Of a DNA stretch of 64,000 nucleotides, positions 10,648-19,374 are shown in pieces. The position numbers and the translations under genes were made by a program. The stretch is taken from contig CAUJNA010001226.1 in NCBI GenBank assembly GCA_963377175.1, forward strand, positions 34,432 to 98,431, written 5' to 3'. This DNA comes from Effrenium voratum (lineage: Eukaryota; Sar; Dinophyceae; Suessiales; Symbiodiniaceae). Every line of letters starts with the position of its first letter. Position 1 is the first letter of the stretch. The notes under the pieces were generated by a model, which was given only the letters and a program-made list of their open reading frames with translations, was not told the DNA's origin and made no database searches.

Positions 10648-11019
10648 ATGACTTCCTCTGAGGCCTTCCGGTGCGTGCAGGCATGGCACCTGGAGAAGCC
10701 CGCCGTGTGGGCGGAGGCGGACGTTGCCAGCCTTGCGGCCGCTCTGATGGCCCAGCGGCCTCCCGCGCGGGCTCGCGAGGATGCGCTGCTCCAGGCCGAG
10801 CGCCTGCACCACCGGCTCCGCATCGCTGGCCTGCGCGGGCAGCTGGAGCGCAGCTACAAGCTCGGCGAGCGAGATCTAGCGTTGCTGCAGACGGAGCGGC
10901 ATTATGCTTCTCTGCTTGAGGATGAAGTCAACCGTGAGACTTTGCGCCGTGCGGCGCTGGAGCGCCGCGTCGAGATCCTCGAGGAAGAGAACAGAAATCT
11001 TCGTAGGCGGACGCACTGA
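10648..11019 (+). CDS. Leucine-zipper-like protein, module 2 (copy A)
   Basis: A 123-aa paralogue of the preceding gene: the same MTSSEAFRCVQAW head and Ala-rich helix, then a different coiled-coil tail ending ERRVEILEEENRNLRRR. The leader between modules (CGAACCGCCGCAGCTGCTCA) is conserved at all three modules and can be read as FEPPQLLKE in frame with the ATG. A seven-A run upstream, nine A in copy B, decides whether an earlier ATG (near 10581) is in frame. Confidence 0.6.
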   Translation: MTSSEAFRCVQAWHLEKPAVWAEADVASLAAALMAQRPPARAREDALLQAERLHHRLRIAGLRGQLERSYKLGERDLALLQTERHYASLLEDEVNRETLRRAALERRVEILEEENRNLRRRTH

Positions 11020-11103
11020 CGAGCTAGAAAAAAGAAGCCCGCCAAATGCTCGAATGGTCCCAAATGCTTGATCAAAAAAAACCCGCCGCAGCTGCTCAAA
11101 GAG

Positions 11104-11601
11104 ATGACTTCCTCCAAGGCCTTCCGATGCGTGCAGGCATGGCTTCTGGAAAAGCCTGCCGCGTGGGCGGACGAGGACGCACCCTGCCTTGCGGCTGCTC
11201 TGATGGCCCAGCGGCCTTCCACCAAGCGGCCTCGCGAAGACGCGCTGCTCGAGGCCGAGCGCTCGCACCAGCGCCGCCGCATCGAGCTCCTCGAGGAGCA
11301 GCTGCTCGGCGAGGAAGCGGAAGTCCGACGCCTCGAGCAATGCCTCGCTGCGAGCACGGATCTGGAGGAAATCATGAGCGAGGTGAGCCACGTCTCTGCG
11401 GCTCTTCAAGCGCCGGCCACGCGCTCCCAGCGGGCAGAGCTTGCCCTGCGCTGGTTTGAGGCTCATGATACGTGGAGCGGAAGGTGGGACGCGTGGGACG
11501 CGGTCCTAGATCATGGGGGCCCGCCCGAGCCCCCGGCCCGACCTGACGCGAAGAAGCTTGTCAGTGAGTGGCGGGCGGAGCTGTCGCGAGATGTAGAGTA
11601 G
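11104..11601 (+). CDS. Leucine-zipper-like protein, module 3 (copy A)
   Basis: The third tandem paralogue, 165 aa from this ATG. After the shared head it has KRPREDALLEAERSHQRRRIELLEEQL, a different middle, and a unique C-terminal domain (LRWFEAHDTWSGRWDAWD ... KKLVSEWRAEL) absent from modules 1 and 2. The gene converges on the integrase, with only about 16 bases between the two stops. Function is unknown; DNA-binding or dimerising regulators are plausible. Confidence 0.6.
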   Translation: MTSSKAFRCVQAWLLEKPAAWADEDAPCLAAALMAQRPSTKRPREDALLEAERSHQRRRIELLEEQLLGEEAEVRRLEQCLAASTDLEEIMSEVSHVSAALQAPATRSQRAELALRWFEAHDTWSGRWDAWDAVLDHGGPPEPPARPDAKKLVSEWRAELSRDVE

Positions 11602-11617
11602 AGACGTAGAGGCACAG

Positions 11618-11901
11618 TCAAAAAGGAGGTGGGAGCCTGGGGCCTCTCTGTAGCCTCCGCTGGCGGGATTGCACCTCCAACCCCCGCGGTTCGGGAGCTG
11701 AGTTTTCGGGGACTTTTCGAAGATCCCTGTGCACCACCTTTTCCGGCCACCCCTCCAAGCCAAACCTCGCCCCCATCTCCCCGCTCTCGGCGGAGACAAC
11801 CCTGTATACCTTTTCGCTCCAGGCTATCTCGTTGACCCTGTAGGAGCCCCTGCTTTCGATCGGCTTGACCCTGATCCGAACCATATCCCCGACCTTGATT
11901 T
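11618..11901 (-). pseudogene. Integrase C-terminal half, split by the AT-rich element (copy A)
   Basis: C-terminal 93 codons or so of the rve integrase: the small barrel-like domain KVGDMVRIRVKPIESRGSYR, then a Pro/Arg-rich tail, nearly identical to the intact gene at 38257-39261. Homology stops at GACCTTGATTT, where the AT-rich element begins. The other half resumes at 32063. This copy cannot make a functional enzyme. Confidence 0.9.
11896..11901. repeat. Target-site duplication, left copy
   Basis: TGATTT immediately precedes the element; TGATT follows it at 32058-32062. The uninterrupted target in the other integrase copies reads CCTTGATTTCC (38540 region). A 5-6 base duplication is what rve-type Polinton integrases leave. 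The one-base difference means the exact edge is uncertain. Confidence 0.7.
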
Positions 11902-12455
11902 AGTTAGTGGTGGCCTCTCCCGTCCGCATTTTGCCATCCGGTCCTAGGGTCCCCCCCACACTTTTGGGCACATTCTGAATACGCCCACTAAAACAGCCTA
12001 TTTTCAACATTCAAATTCAATCACCCAACCAATCCAACTCCAAAAAACACATATTCACACACCCCTCTTCATTTCTTACCCCATCTCAACATCACCCTTA
12101 CACTCATTCAATAACAACAATCATAACTACATACCACCTCAACAAATCCCACCAAAAAAATCCAAGCTACATACCAACATTGTTTCATTCCCAAGATCGC
12201 AACCCCAAGATCTCAATAATTTCTCCCTTGATCCAAACTGAGACCCTTTCCCATTTCCAACAAATACGAACAGTCTAAAAAAGAACCCTATGTTCGCCCC
12301 GAAAAGTGGTTAACCAATGGAAAAGGGAGAATTAAAACCGTTAACCAAAATCTTGAAAATAATCCCAGTAAAATATGGATGGCAAAATGCGGATGGGAAA
12401 GGCCTATGTAGGAAAGCACCCCCACGGCTTATACGGGAAAATTAAACTAAAATTA
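11902..12455 (+). repeat. Left terminal inverted repeat
   Basis: Aligns end to end with the reverse complement of 31490-32058, with divergence concentrated in the central A/C-rich stretch. The outer 60 bases and the inner 180 bases are best conserved. The inner part contains a relic of the ORF intact in the right repeat (31458-31724), here frameshifted by one base near 12375. Two exact inverted copies of a 16-base motif lie at 11924-11939 and 12377-12392. Confidence 0.88.
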
Positions 12456-12482
12456 CAACATATAAGATCTTATATGTTGTAA
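12453..12482. terminator. Perfect 30-bp AT palindrome at inner TIR edge
   Basis: Positions 12453-12482 form a perfect inverted repeat centred on AAGATCTT. It ends the 62-aa minus-strand ORF (its stop lies inside the palindrome) and also the inward-reading TIR ORF relic. 29 of its 30 bases recur at 30653-30682. It is a likely hairpin 3'-end signal. Confidence 0.65.
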
Positions 12483-12641
12483 CCAAGTATAATCAAGAAC
12501 TGAAACATTCATCTCAATAATAGCTAGCCGTGCTTTCATTATCGCTAAATTCCTCATCCTCGTCATAGAAGTCTTCCGTGCTTTTTCATCTCTCAGCCGA
12601 TGCTTCCACGCACGACGTGTGTGTGGGTTTGACTTGTTCAT
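12453..12641 (-). CDS. Small basic protein, 62 aa
   Basis: A Lys/Arg-rich ORF (MNKSNPHTRRAWKHRLRDEK start) just inside the left TIR. No recognised domain. The palindrome covering its stop codon is the type of 3' signal found after other genes of this element, which favours a real transcript, but there is no homologue in the window to confirm it. Confidence 0.35.
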   Translation of the reverse strand: MNKSNPHTRRAWKHRLRDEKARKTSMTRMRNLAIMKARLAIIEMNVSVLDYTWLQHIRSYML

Positions 12642-12688
12642 GCAATGTCAGAACCACCTTGAGCGCTCAGCATGATAGGGAAACCATG

Positions 12689-12790
12689 AAAAAATCAGTG
12701 TTGATTTAGGGAACCCTCATCTCCACTGAATTGAGAGCTAGTTTCTGAGAATCAGGGTTGATTTTCCTGAAAAATCAAGGTTGATTTTTC
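12689..12790. repeat. Three near-palindromic AATCA-N-TTGATT repeats
   Basis: Three copies of AAAATCA-rG-GTTGATTTT-like sequence lie at about 12689-12707, 12747-12766 and 12769-12790. Each is an imperfect palindrome. They lie between the TIR-proximal ORF and the methyltransferase remnant. They could be protein-binding sites or small hairpins. Confidence 0.55.
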
Positions 12791-12832
12791 CAAGATACCC
12801 CTTGCGCTAGGGTGATGCTGGGTCAGGCATAT

Positions 12833-13153
12833 CTACATCTCAATGTCATTGCCCTTTCCAATAAACCAATAACGGGGCTTAAAATACTCAATGATCTCAA
12901 GGGTCTTCAAAACAATGGAATTTGCATAGTCTACTTTGCGGTTCCCTGTTGTCTTGGCTCTACTGTATTCAGTGCGCGGGGGCGAACTCCAAATAACATC
13001 AAAATGGTTCCTATCAAACTGTCTATAATCCCATTTCAAAATATCAGTATTTATATCAGCATTTTTTAAATCCAATGAAATGACATTGAACCCCAGATCA
13101 CGGGCGATGCGACCGACCGACCCTGTCCCACTAAACGGTTCTAATAGATTCAT
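12833..13153 (-). pseudogene. C5-methyltransferase-like, truncated
   Basis: N-terminal half of a DNA cytosine methylase related to 52158-52817: motif I LLEPFSGTGSVGRIA, SAM-pocket strand VISLDLKNADINTD, then WSSPPRTEYSRAKT and IIEYFKPRYWFI. The catalytic Cys of the PC motif is Arg here (SPPR), and the ENP motif is lost where the frame runs into GKGNDIEM. At 106 aa it is half the length of the GC-rich relative, so it is probably inactive. Confidence 0.7.
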
Positions 13154-13184
13154 CAGCTATTAGAACCGTCTAGATGTTATTTTT

Positions 13185-14104
13185 TCAAACCTTCAGAATT
13201 TCCGATCTCAAATAAGCACGAGTCACACCTTGGACATAATAATAGTCTTGTCCAAGTTTTCGCTCAACCCTTTCAATTGTGAACTTGTTTGCTGACCATG
13301 AACTCGTTCTTTCTTTCTCGGAAATCCCTTTTTTGCGGTATATTTTGACCTCATCACCAACCCTAACAGGGGGATATTTACGGGTTTTGATTCTGTTCAT
13401 CTCAAGCTTCATCTTGACCTCAAGATGGTTTCCCTTTTTGTGGGCATCGTTTGGAGTCATATCGTGGGCAGAATGAACCATTTTACTGTTGTATGTCAGC
13501 ATGATCTCGGGGATATAATCAACCATTGTATATTAACCTTTCCCTTTTTCTCGTCTGCATCAACCCTCTTGAAAAGCATGTCCTTGAACGTGCGGATGAA
13601 GCGCTCAACAAAATGAGGGTGCCCTCTTGTTTTGTAATTCTCTATTTGTTGATCCTTGAAAAAGTCAACAAGATCCTGATTGTTAAGACTCCCTTCGTCA
13701 TCAGAGTAAATGAGGTGGGGCTTCCCGAGTTTGTTCAAACCTTCCATTATCCCAGCAGTGATGTCGGCAGGTTGCTTTGACATGATAGGCATCACCGCGG
13801 CTTTACGGGAGAAAACATCAATAAGAACTAAACCTATACTAAATTTTTGAGTTTGTAAATCATTTTTTGAAATAAAGAACAAATCAAGCTGAAATTCATA
13901 CAGAACATGTGGAGCGATGAATGAGTTGTATCCGGATAGTTGTTTTTTCCTTTGCACATTCTCTTCAAACCACTCCTTAACATCTTGCATTGTGATGGAA
14001 GGATCCTTTTTCTTACTGTCTACTAGAGTTGTTTTTAAAGAACCAAACCCCGCACGATCGTAATACACATTGGAAATTATATCATCTTTGTTAGAACTAC
14101 TCAT
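13185..14104 (-). pseudogene. rve-family integrase (AT-rich element, one frameshift)
   Basis: Catalyses insertion of the viral DNA. The N-terminal ORF (13496-14104) has the DDE core: LDLFF (first Asp), IYSDDEGS (second Asp) and HFVERFIRTFKDML (Glu), plus the upstream GFGSLKTTL/DPSITMQDVKEW region shared with the GC-rich integrase. The second ORF (13185-13526) holds the C-terminal barrel VRVGDEVKIYRKKG. A single frameshift near 13515 separates them. It is either decayed or a base-calling error. It sits next to the TIR, as usual for Polintons. Confidence 0.85.
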
Positions 14105-14122
14105 TATAATAAAGAATATATT

Positions 14123-14806
14123 TTATTTTTCTTGTTCTACTTGTGGTTCTTGTTCTGGCTCTTGTTGTTTTAACCATTGCTGATGCTTCTGAGATTTGAA
14201 GTGTCTTGCCTTGACATTCCACACACAAGAAGCACCACAGTCACAATGGAAAGGTTGCTTTTGTTGCGCCAAATATTTTTCTCGGTTTTGTTGATACCTT
14301 GCCCTACTTTTTTCGTTGACCTCATCCTTGTTCTGTTGATACCACCGGCTGTGTCTTTCACGAATTTGTTCTTTATTGTGTTCAGTGTATCGTTTGTCCT
14401 TTTCTTTGTATCTATCAATGTTGTTTATTCTGTGCTCCTTTTTCTCTTGCAAAAGCCTTTCACGGTTGTCATGGTAGAATTCCTTGCGTGACCTTCCCAC
14501 AACATTTTTATTTACACACATATCAATTTTATTTAAGATTTCAGTTCCTTCCTCTCTTTCTAATTCTGCTCTACTCTTACAAGGGAAGTCTTTGATTAAT
14601 AATATCTTGCAATTATCCAGTCCGTATTCATCAAACAACATCATGGACCTTTCATACTTTCGCCCGCCTCCTTTGCAATAATCTTTGTAGCGCTCCCTGT
14701 GTCTTGCCATTCTGCGGCTTAACTCTTCGGTCGTTGATCCTATATAGCACTTGTTGAACCCTACGTCTACCACTTGATAAATCTTGCCGTTTTGATATTT
14801 GTTCAT
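14123..14806 (-). CDS. GIY-YIG endonuclease
   Basis: 227 aa. The nuclease domain occupies about residues 1-95: KIYQVVDVGFNKCYIGST (the GIY...YIG pair as IYQ...YIG), RRMARHRERYKDY (catalytic Arg) and a Glu in REEGTEILNK. The rest is a highly basic repeat-like region (RYQQNREKY) and a short C-H cluster (CDCGASC ... H) with a Gln/Glu-rich tail, probably DNA-binding. Free-standing GIY-YIG nucleases are common cargo of algal viruses. A TTTAAAGA motif lies 27 bases upstream. Confidence 0.85.
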   Translation of the reverse strand: MNKYQNGKIYQVVDVGFNKCYIGSTTEELSRRMARHRERYKDYCKGGGRKYERSMMLFDEYGLDNCKILLIKDFPCKSRAELEREEGTEILNKIDMCVNKNVVGRSRKEFYHDNRERLLQEKKEHRINNIDRYKEKDKRYTEHNKEQIRERHSRWYQQNKDEVNEKSRARYQQNREKYLAQQKQPFHCDCGASCVWNVKARHFKSQKHQQWLKQQEPEQEPQVEQEK

Positions 14807-14832
14807 ATCCTTATTTACATTAAGATATCCAT

Positions 14833-14840
14833 TCTTTAAA
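14833..14840 (-). promoter_or_regulatory. TTTAAAGA motif before GIY-YIG gene
   Basis: One of five occurrences of (T/C)TTAAAGA upstream of lineage-2 genes, read on the minus strand, 27 bases from the start codon. Confidence 0.4.
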
Positions 14841-14861
14841 TCTTTATAAACAACATATTTA

Positions 14862-17800
14862 TCAATATGTTATTTTATCACTGAAGCATCTATTACAAGA
14901 AGCACAGAAGGCAATGACATTATCCTTTGTATGGGGAAGATCATTACATAACCTTTGACAAGTCAGATTAGAATTTATATTGCCAGAATCCATTGACAAC
15001 ACGAAACCACAGCCACAGTTGGCACACTTACCATTGACGTTGTCCTTCAACCATTCGGCATCTACATAATTTTCTTTTGGAATACAAAAGCCATTTTTAC
15101 GATCCTGTTCCTTGTATGCTAACACCTTTCTATCAAAATAATTCATAATGCATTTTGCGTTAAACTCTTCATTTAAATCACTACTGTATTTGTAAAATTT
15201 TACTCTGTTTAAATCCCTTGCCCGAGTGATTCCCGTCCAAAGCCACTCGCGAGTTATCAGATGATGGTTCCAATCAAAAATGGTGACATCGTCATCAATG
15301 GAACACCCCTGAACAGAATGACAAGTATAACAGAAGGCAAAGATAAAATGACTTCTCAAGATACCAATATGTAATGTAATCTCTTCTCGTGTTTTGATAT
15401 TAGCAATGGTAATCCAAGGATCGGAAATATTAATTATCTCATACCTAAAATTCACATTTAACTTATAGGTTTTTGTCTTCCTATACTCTCTGCATATCAT
15501 GATCTCGCCGACTTCAAACTCATTTTGTTTGCCCTGTCGTTTCCTGATCTGCCTTGAAACCTCTCTACAAGTGTTATTTAAATATGCGACATTGCTTTCT
15601 GTTCCTGCGATGTCATCAGTATATTTAAAATACTTATTGATGACATCATGTAGAGACAACTCATGCTCAAAGATGTCGGCATAAATACTTTTAAGTTTAT
15701 CCTTGTCCTCCTGAGTCTTCAATCGCTTGCACTCTTCCAAAAACAAATGATGGGGAAAAATGCTATCAATACATTCATTCATATAAATCTCGTGTTTCTT
15801 AGTGTTAGTCAGTGCTTTTATGGGGCTCAATTGCTTGGCGTCGCCAGTAGCTAATATGATTTTATTAGCCCTATGTTGCTCTACAAAGCCCTTGATTTTT
15901 GCCAATACAAAGGTATTATTAAAACAAATCTCGTCAAACACAATGACATCAAACATCGAATGATCGTATTTATCTAGCTTCTCGTCATTGACTGCTATAC
16001 TGAAGAATTTATTTACAGTGATGCTTTCCACTTCGCACTCCAAACCCAGATTATTGGTAGGAACCACGAACAACACTTTATAACCCTTGAGTCTCTCCAT
16101 GTTCTTGCAGATGGTGGACTTCCCCGCTCCTGCGAATTTGGCCTTGATCATCAAGCACCTATATTTCTCAACAAGTTCAACCAATTCATTTTCATCATAC
16201 TCATTAATGATGTTAACTCTCTTACTTTTGACAATCGGGATATCAACATATTCACACTTCTTCTGTTCATACAACTGCTTTCCTGTATGATGGATCTCAT
16301 CGTGAGTCTTGGCTAATTTCCACCCACCGATCCCATCGTGAAAATCTAGCAACTGCTGAGTCTTTCTCAAACCAAACTTATTAAAACCCGAACAGTCCAC
16401 GACAAAAGCGTCGCATTTGACACTCAATACCTTAACATTGTTCTCTGTCAATTTTTGATATGCGCATTGCATTTTGAAATTATGATACTGCAATAGCATT
16501 TCTTTAATAAAACGAAACCCATTGGACAACTCGCACCTATCAACCACATTCAGAATATAATATAAATTGTCGTTTTGTTCAGATACTTCTCTATCACGGC
16601 ACCACATGCCATTATCATCATATTCCTCAACCCACTTGGCAGTATTCCTGCTCATCATGTTTAACTTCCCCCCTGCATCTGCTTGAAGGCTGATCGCCTC
16701 ATTGAGATCATTAAAAACGAATGATCTCTGACTACTGTTCTTACTTTTTTCCAACAAGCCAAAAATCGAGTTGGCTATTATTTTTTTAATTGCCTTGTCT
16801 TCTTCAATATTTTCGCTTATTCGCTTTCCCCAGAGTTCCTCAACCAACATTTTATTATCTACCTTGTGGATGAAATGTGGCTGTTTGTAGTGAGTAATGG
16901 ACAACTCGCCAGATGCAACAAGTGGCATAAAATGCTTAAGAAACATACCATAAACTATATTAGTATCATTATTAAAAAACAGATTGCGATGTGTCAGTTC
17001 TGCTTTTACCAAATATATATTTACATCCTTGATCTTACATTTACTATTATAAGCTTTCCAATTATCAAACTGATTAAAAACTCCAATTCTGGTAATCGTA
17101 TTAAATGCATCTGTAAACGCTTTGTTCATGTCGATCTCCTGTTTTGGAACATCCAATTTATCCAAGCCCTTGAATAACTCGCCTTGTGGGACGATGGTTC
17201 TATAATTATTTAAAACTTGTATATCGGTAGGACTATAATAAGACTTGTGATTTGGATTGAATAATTTCTTTTTGAATGTAAACATCGCTTCAGTCATATT
17301 GTTGTAAACCGTTTCTCTGTCTACCGTGATGTCACTATTGATCTGGTCGTCTATCAGACACTGTGACCTAATATTTAGATATACATTATTGAAGTCCGCC
17401 CTCAATTCTGAAATAGTCCCTGCTTTGTGAACAATCTTGCATTCATACCCGATATTTTTGAAATCGCAAAATAATTTATTTAGATCATTCTCTCTATGAA
17501 CTAAATCTAAAAAGTTCTTTTCCTGTTTGTCGGTTCTGTTCGCAATTGTTGCCTTAACCATTTCAAAAATGTCATCAATAGTAGAAAACATTTTGCAAAT
17601 CGATGGCTTCTCTCTATCACTTATATGATAGTCGGGCCGTGCCTTTACTACAAATGCATCATCAGTATTTTGTTTTTGTTCCAATCTTTTAATATTATTA
17701 TTCAGTGTGTAGATATGATTATTTTTGACCATTGCATAAAAGGCTCTGATGTTGCGGTCAAACATCTCTGGTGAATAAGAATAAATGATTTTGCCCAGTT

Positions 17801-18869
17801 GGTCTATTATTCTCACACGCATTCTGTATTTTATAAATACCGGGATCATGTCATCAATTGACGCCCCCGACTCTGTGAATTCCTGTTCTGTTTTATTTAT
17901 TAGTTTTAGTATCATCCCTCGCGACATTGGTTCTTTCTTCTTGTTGTTCATTAGGGTATCTTTATAATAATCAGTGAGTGTATTCAACCAACATTGATTG
18001 TCTACATAATTACCTTTCTGGATTGCTTCCATAAATGTTTCTTTCGATGTATCCAATTCGGTATACATGTAAGTATTATACATACTGATGTTTTCCGACC
18101 TTCTCAGGTTGGCTTGTCGTGGATTACTAGGCTGTCCACCTTCCACCTTTCTGGCCCTCAAGATCTTCAAGGCGCCAATATACCCCGTCTCTACGTTGTA
18201 AGCCACAGCGTTAGTCTTCTTGGTTAACCTCTTCTTCTTGTTGATCTCGATTGTTTTTTTCTGATCAACGCCAACATACCCACCCATAATATTTAGCATT
18301 GTTTCAAATTCTGGATCTTGGGCAAGTGTTACAATGAACTTTCTGAATAGATCATAATCCTTGGTTTTTACAATTCGTTTGCCTACATACTCGTCTATAT
18401 TTGTGCTGGCGTTAACGGTGTATGTTCTCTCCTTACCGTCCTTTGTTATGGGGTAATATTTGAGTTCTCCGTATTCTGTTTTGTATGTGAAAGCCGGCTT
18501 TTTGTTGTCACCTTCCCTAACACCTTCGCGGTAAAGCATGACGTCTAATGTCCATGACTCATCGTTCGCCTTAGACTGCTTTACAATGTTAGTTACAGTG
18601 CTTCGTTTCATCCTAACATTCAACGGTAGATTTATACGGTTGTTTTGGATCACATCGTCGTATTTTTTGTCCCATTTCTTTTTTTCCTTTGGGGTGGTTG
18701 CATTGATAAACCCGTCAATAATAGTTGATGCGGTGCTAAACTGTGCAATTTTTCGCTGTTCATATAGATCTCTCAATTCGGTGGCTTTTTCCCTGGTATC
18801 GCCTGCTAACCTATCAATTCTTGAATTTAATGACCTGATGTTATTTCTTATAGTTTTTGACAATGACAT
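14862..18869 (-). CDS. PolB-SF1 helicase fusion with HNH-like C terminus
   Basis: A 1,335-aa multidomain replication protein. About residues 285-400 form a Cys/His module (NYVDNQCWLNTLTDYY ... NNHIYTLNNN) comparable to the N-terminal module of the GC-rich PolB. The B-family polymerase core follows: motif A EIDMNKAFT (Asp580), motif B KKIIANSIFGLLEKS (about 695-709) and motif C SVKCDAFVVD, where the usual DTDS is CDAF. No exonuclease motifs were found. Residues 905-1250 are a superfamily 1 helicase: Walker A KFAGAGKST (911-919), VIVFDE (975-980), TGDAKQLSP, and TCHSVQGCSIDD with TGITRA. The last 60 residues have a CANCGCGF ... FCASCNRC zinc/HNH-like cluster. Full length and unbroken. Confidence 0.85.
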   Translation of the reverse strand: MSLSKTIRNNIRSLNSRIDRLAGDTREKATELRDLYEQRKIAQFSTASTIIDGFINATTPKEKKKWDKKYDDVIQNNRINLPLNVRMKRSTVTNIVKQSKANDESWTLDVMLYREGVREGDNKKPAFTYKTEYGELKYYPITKDGKERTYTVNASTNIDEYVGKRIVKTKDYDLFRKFIVTLAQDPEFETMLNIMGGYVGVDQKKTIEINKKKRLTKKTNAVAYNVETGYIGALKILRARKVEGGQPSNPRQANLRRSENISMYNTYMYTELDTSKETFMEAIQKGNYVDNQCWLNTLTDYYKDTLMNNKKKEPMSRGMILKLINKTEQEFTESGASIDDMIPVFIKYRMRVRIIDQLGKIIYSYSPEMFDRNIRAFYAMVKNNHIYTLNNNIKRLEQKQNTDDAFVVKARPDYHISDREKPSICKMFSTIDDIFEMVKATIANRTDKQEKNFLDLVHRENDLNKLFCDFKNIGYECKIVHKAGTISELRADFNNVYLNIRSQCLIDDQINSDITVDRETVYNNMTEAMFTFKKKLFNPNHKSYYSPTDIQVLNNYRTIVPQGELFKGLDKLDVPKQEIDMNKAFTDAFNTITRIGVFNQFDNWKAYNSKCKIKDVNIYLVKAELTHRNLFFNNDTNIVYGMFLKHFMPLVASGELSITHYKQPHFIHKVDNKMLVEELWGKRISENIEEDKAIKKIIANSIFGLLEKSKNSSQRSFVFNDLNEAISLQADAGGKLNMMSRNTAKWVEEYDDNGMWCRDREVSEQNDNLYYILNVVDRCELSNGFRFIKEMLLQYHNFKMQCAYQKLTENNVKVLSVKCDAFVVDCSGFNKFGLRKTQQLLDFHDGIGGWKLAKTHDEIHHTGKQLYEQKKCEYVDIPIVKSKRVNIINEYDENELVELVEKYRCLMIKAKFAGAGKSTICKNMERLKGYKVLFVVPTNNLGLECEVESITVNKFFSIAVNDEKLDKYDHSMFDVIVFDEICFNNTFVLAKIKGFVEQHRANKIILATGDAKQLSPIKALTNTKKHEIYMNECIDSIFPHHLFLEECKRLKTQEDKDKLKSIYADIFEHELSLHDVINKYFKYTDDIAGTESNVAYLNNTCREVSRQIRKRQGKQNEFEVGEIMICREYRKTKTYKLNVNFRYEIINISDPWITIANIKTREEITLHIGILRSHFIFAFCYTCHSVQGCSIDDDVTIFDWNHHLITREWLWTGITRARDLNRVKFYKYSSDLNEEFNAKCIMNYFDRKVLAYKEQDRKNGFCIPKENYVDAEWLKDNVNGKCANCGCGFVLSMDSGNINSNLTCQRLCNDLPHTKDNVIAFCASCNRCFSDKITY

Positions 18870-18946
18870 AATATATTTTAGATATTAATTATTAATATTA
18901 TTTTTTCTTTAGGTGTAATTTAGGGAAGAATTCATATTTAAATTAA

Positions 18947-18969
18947 TTTCCTATAAAATGTCTTAAAGA
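18947..18969 (+). promoter_or_regulatory. Conserved upstream motif, 95-aa gene
   Basis: TTTCCTATAAAATG followed by TCTTAAAGA, 24 bases before the ATG at 18994. It matches the longer motif at 30351-30380 and 30716-30745 over about 24 positions with few changes. Candidate early promoter. Confidence 0.5.
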
Positions 18970-18993
18970 AATGTTACATATAATATTATAGTA

Positions 18994-19281
18994 ATGATCA
19001 CAGACAAACACCCCGACGACTTGACACTGGAAGAAATAAAAACAATGCTGGCGTATTACAACCGACTCTATTATTATAAAGTCAGAGACGATGAAGCATA
19101 CAAGGCCAAAAAAAGGCAAAATGCTTTAAACACCGCGCATAGAAAAAGATTAGATAAAATGATTAAAGAGAGTGGCATTGAAATGGCACCCGAAGAACAA
19201 AAACCAAAACAAAAAACTGGCTTCCCGAGAAAATACAAATTTGAAGATTACGGGCTGAAAATGCCGAGTGGTGTAGAATAA
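18994..19281 (+). CDS. Small charged protein, 95 aa
   Basis: Not recognised. Rich in Lys/Glu/Tyr (LYYYKVRDDEAYKAKKRQNA), predicted helical in the first 60 residues, with a Pro/Lys tail. It stands alone on the plus strand between two minus-strand genes, with a good upstream motif and a 3' hairpin. Those signals make it a credible gene. Confidence 0.65.
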   Translation: MITDKHPDDLTLEEIKTMLAYYNRLYYYKVRDDEAYKAKKRQNALNTAHRKRLDKMIKESGIEMAPEEQKPKQKTGFPRKYKFEDYGLKMPSGVE

Positions 19282-19289
19282 TTGGTTTA

Positions 19290-19312
19290 TTTAATCATTG
19301 TTTATGATTAAA
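19290..19312. terminator. Hairpin between convergent genes
   Basis: A nine-base-pair stem TTTAATCAT/ATGATTAAA with a five-base loop lies nine bases after the stop of the 95-aa gene. It could serve both that gene and the fibre gene converging on it. Confidence 0.55.
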
Positions 19313-19374
19313 TTAATCATTTTTTTAATAATTTTAATTCTAAATCGTTTCTCCATGTCTTGGATCATATTATA

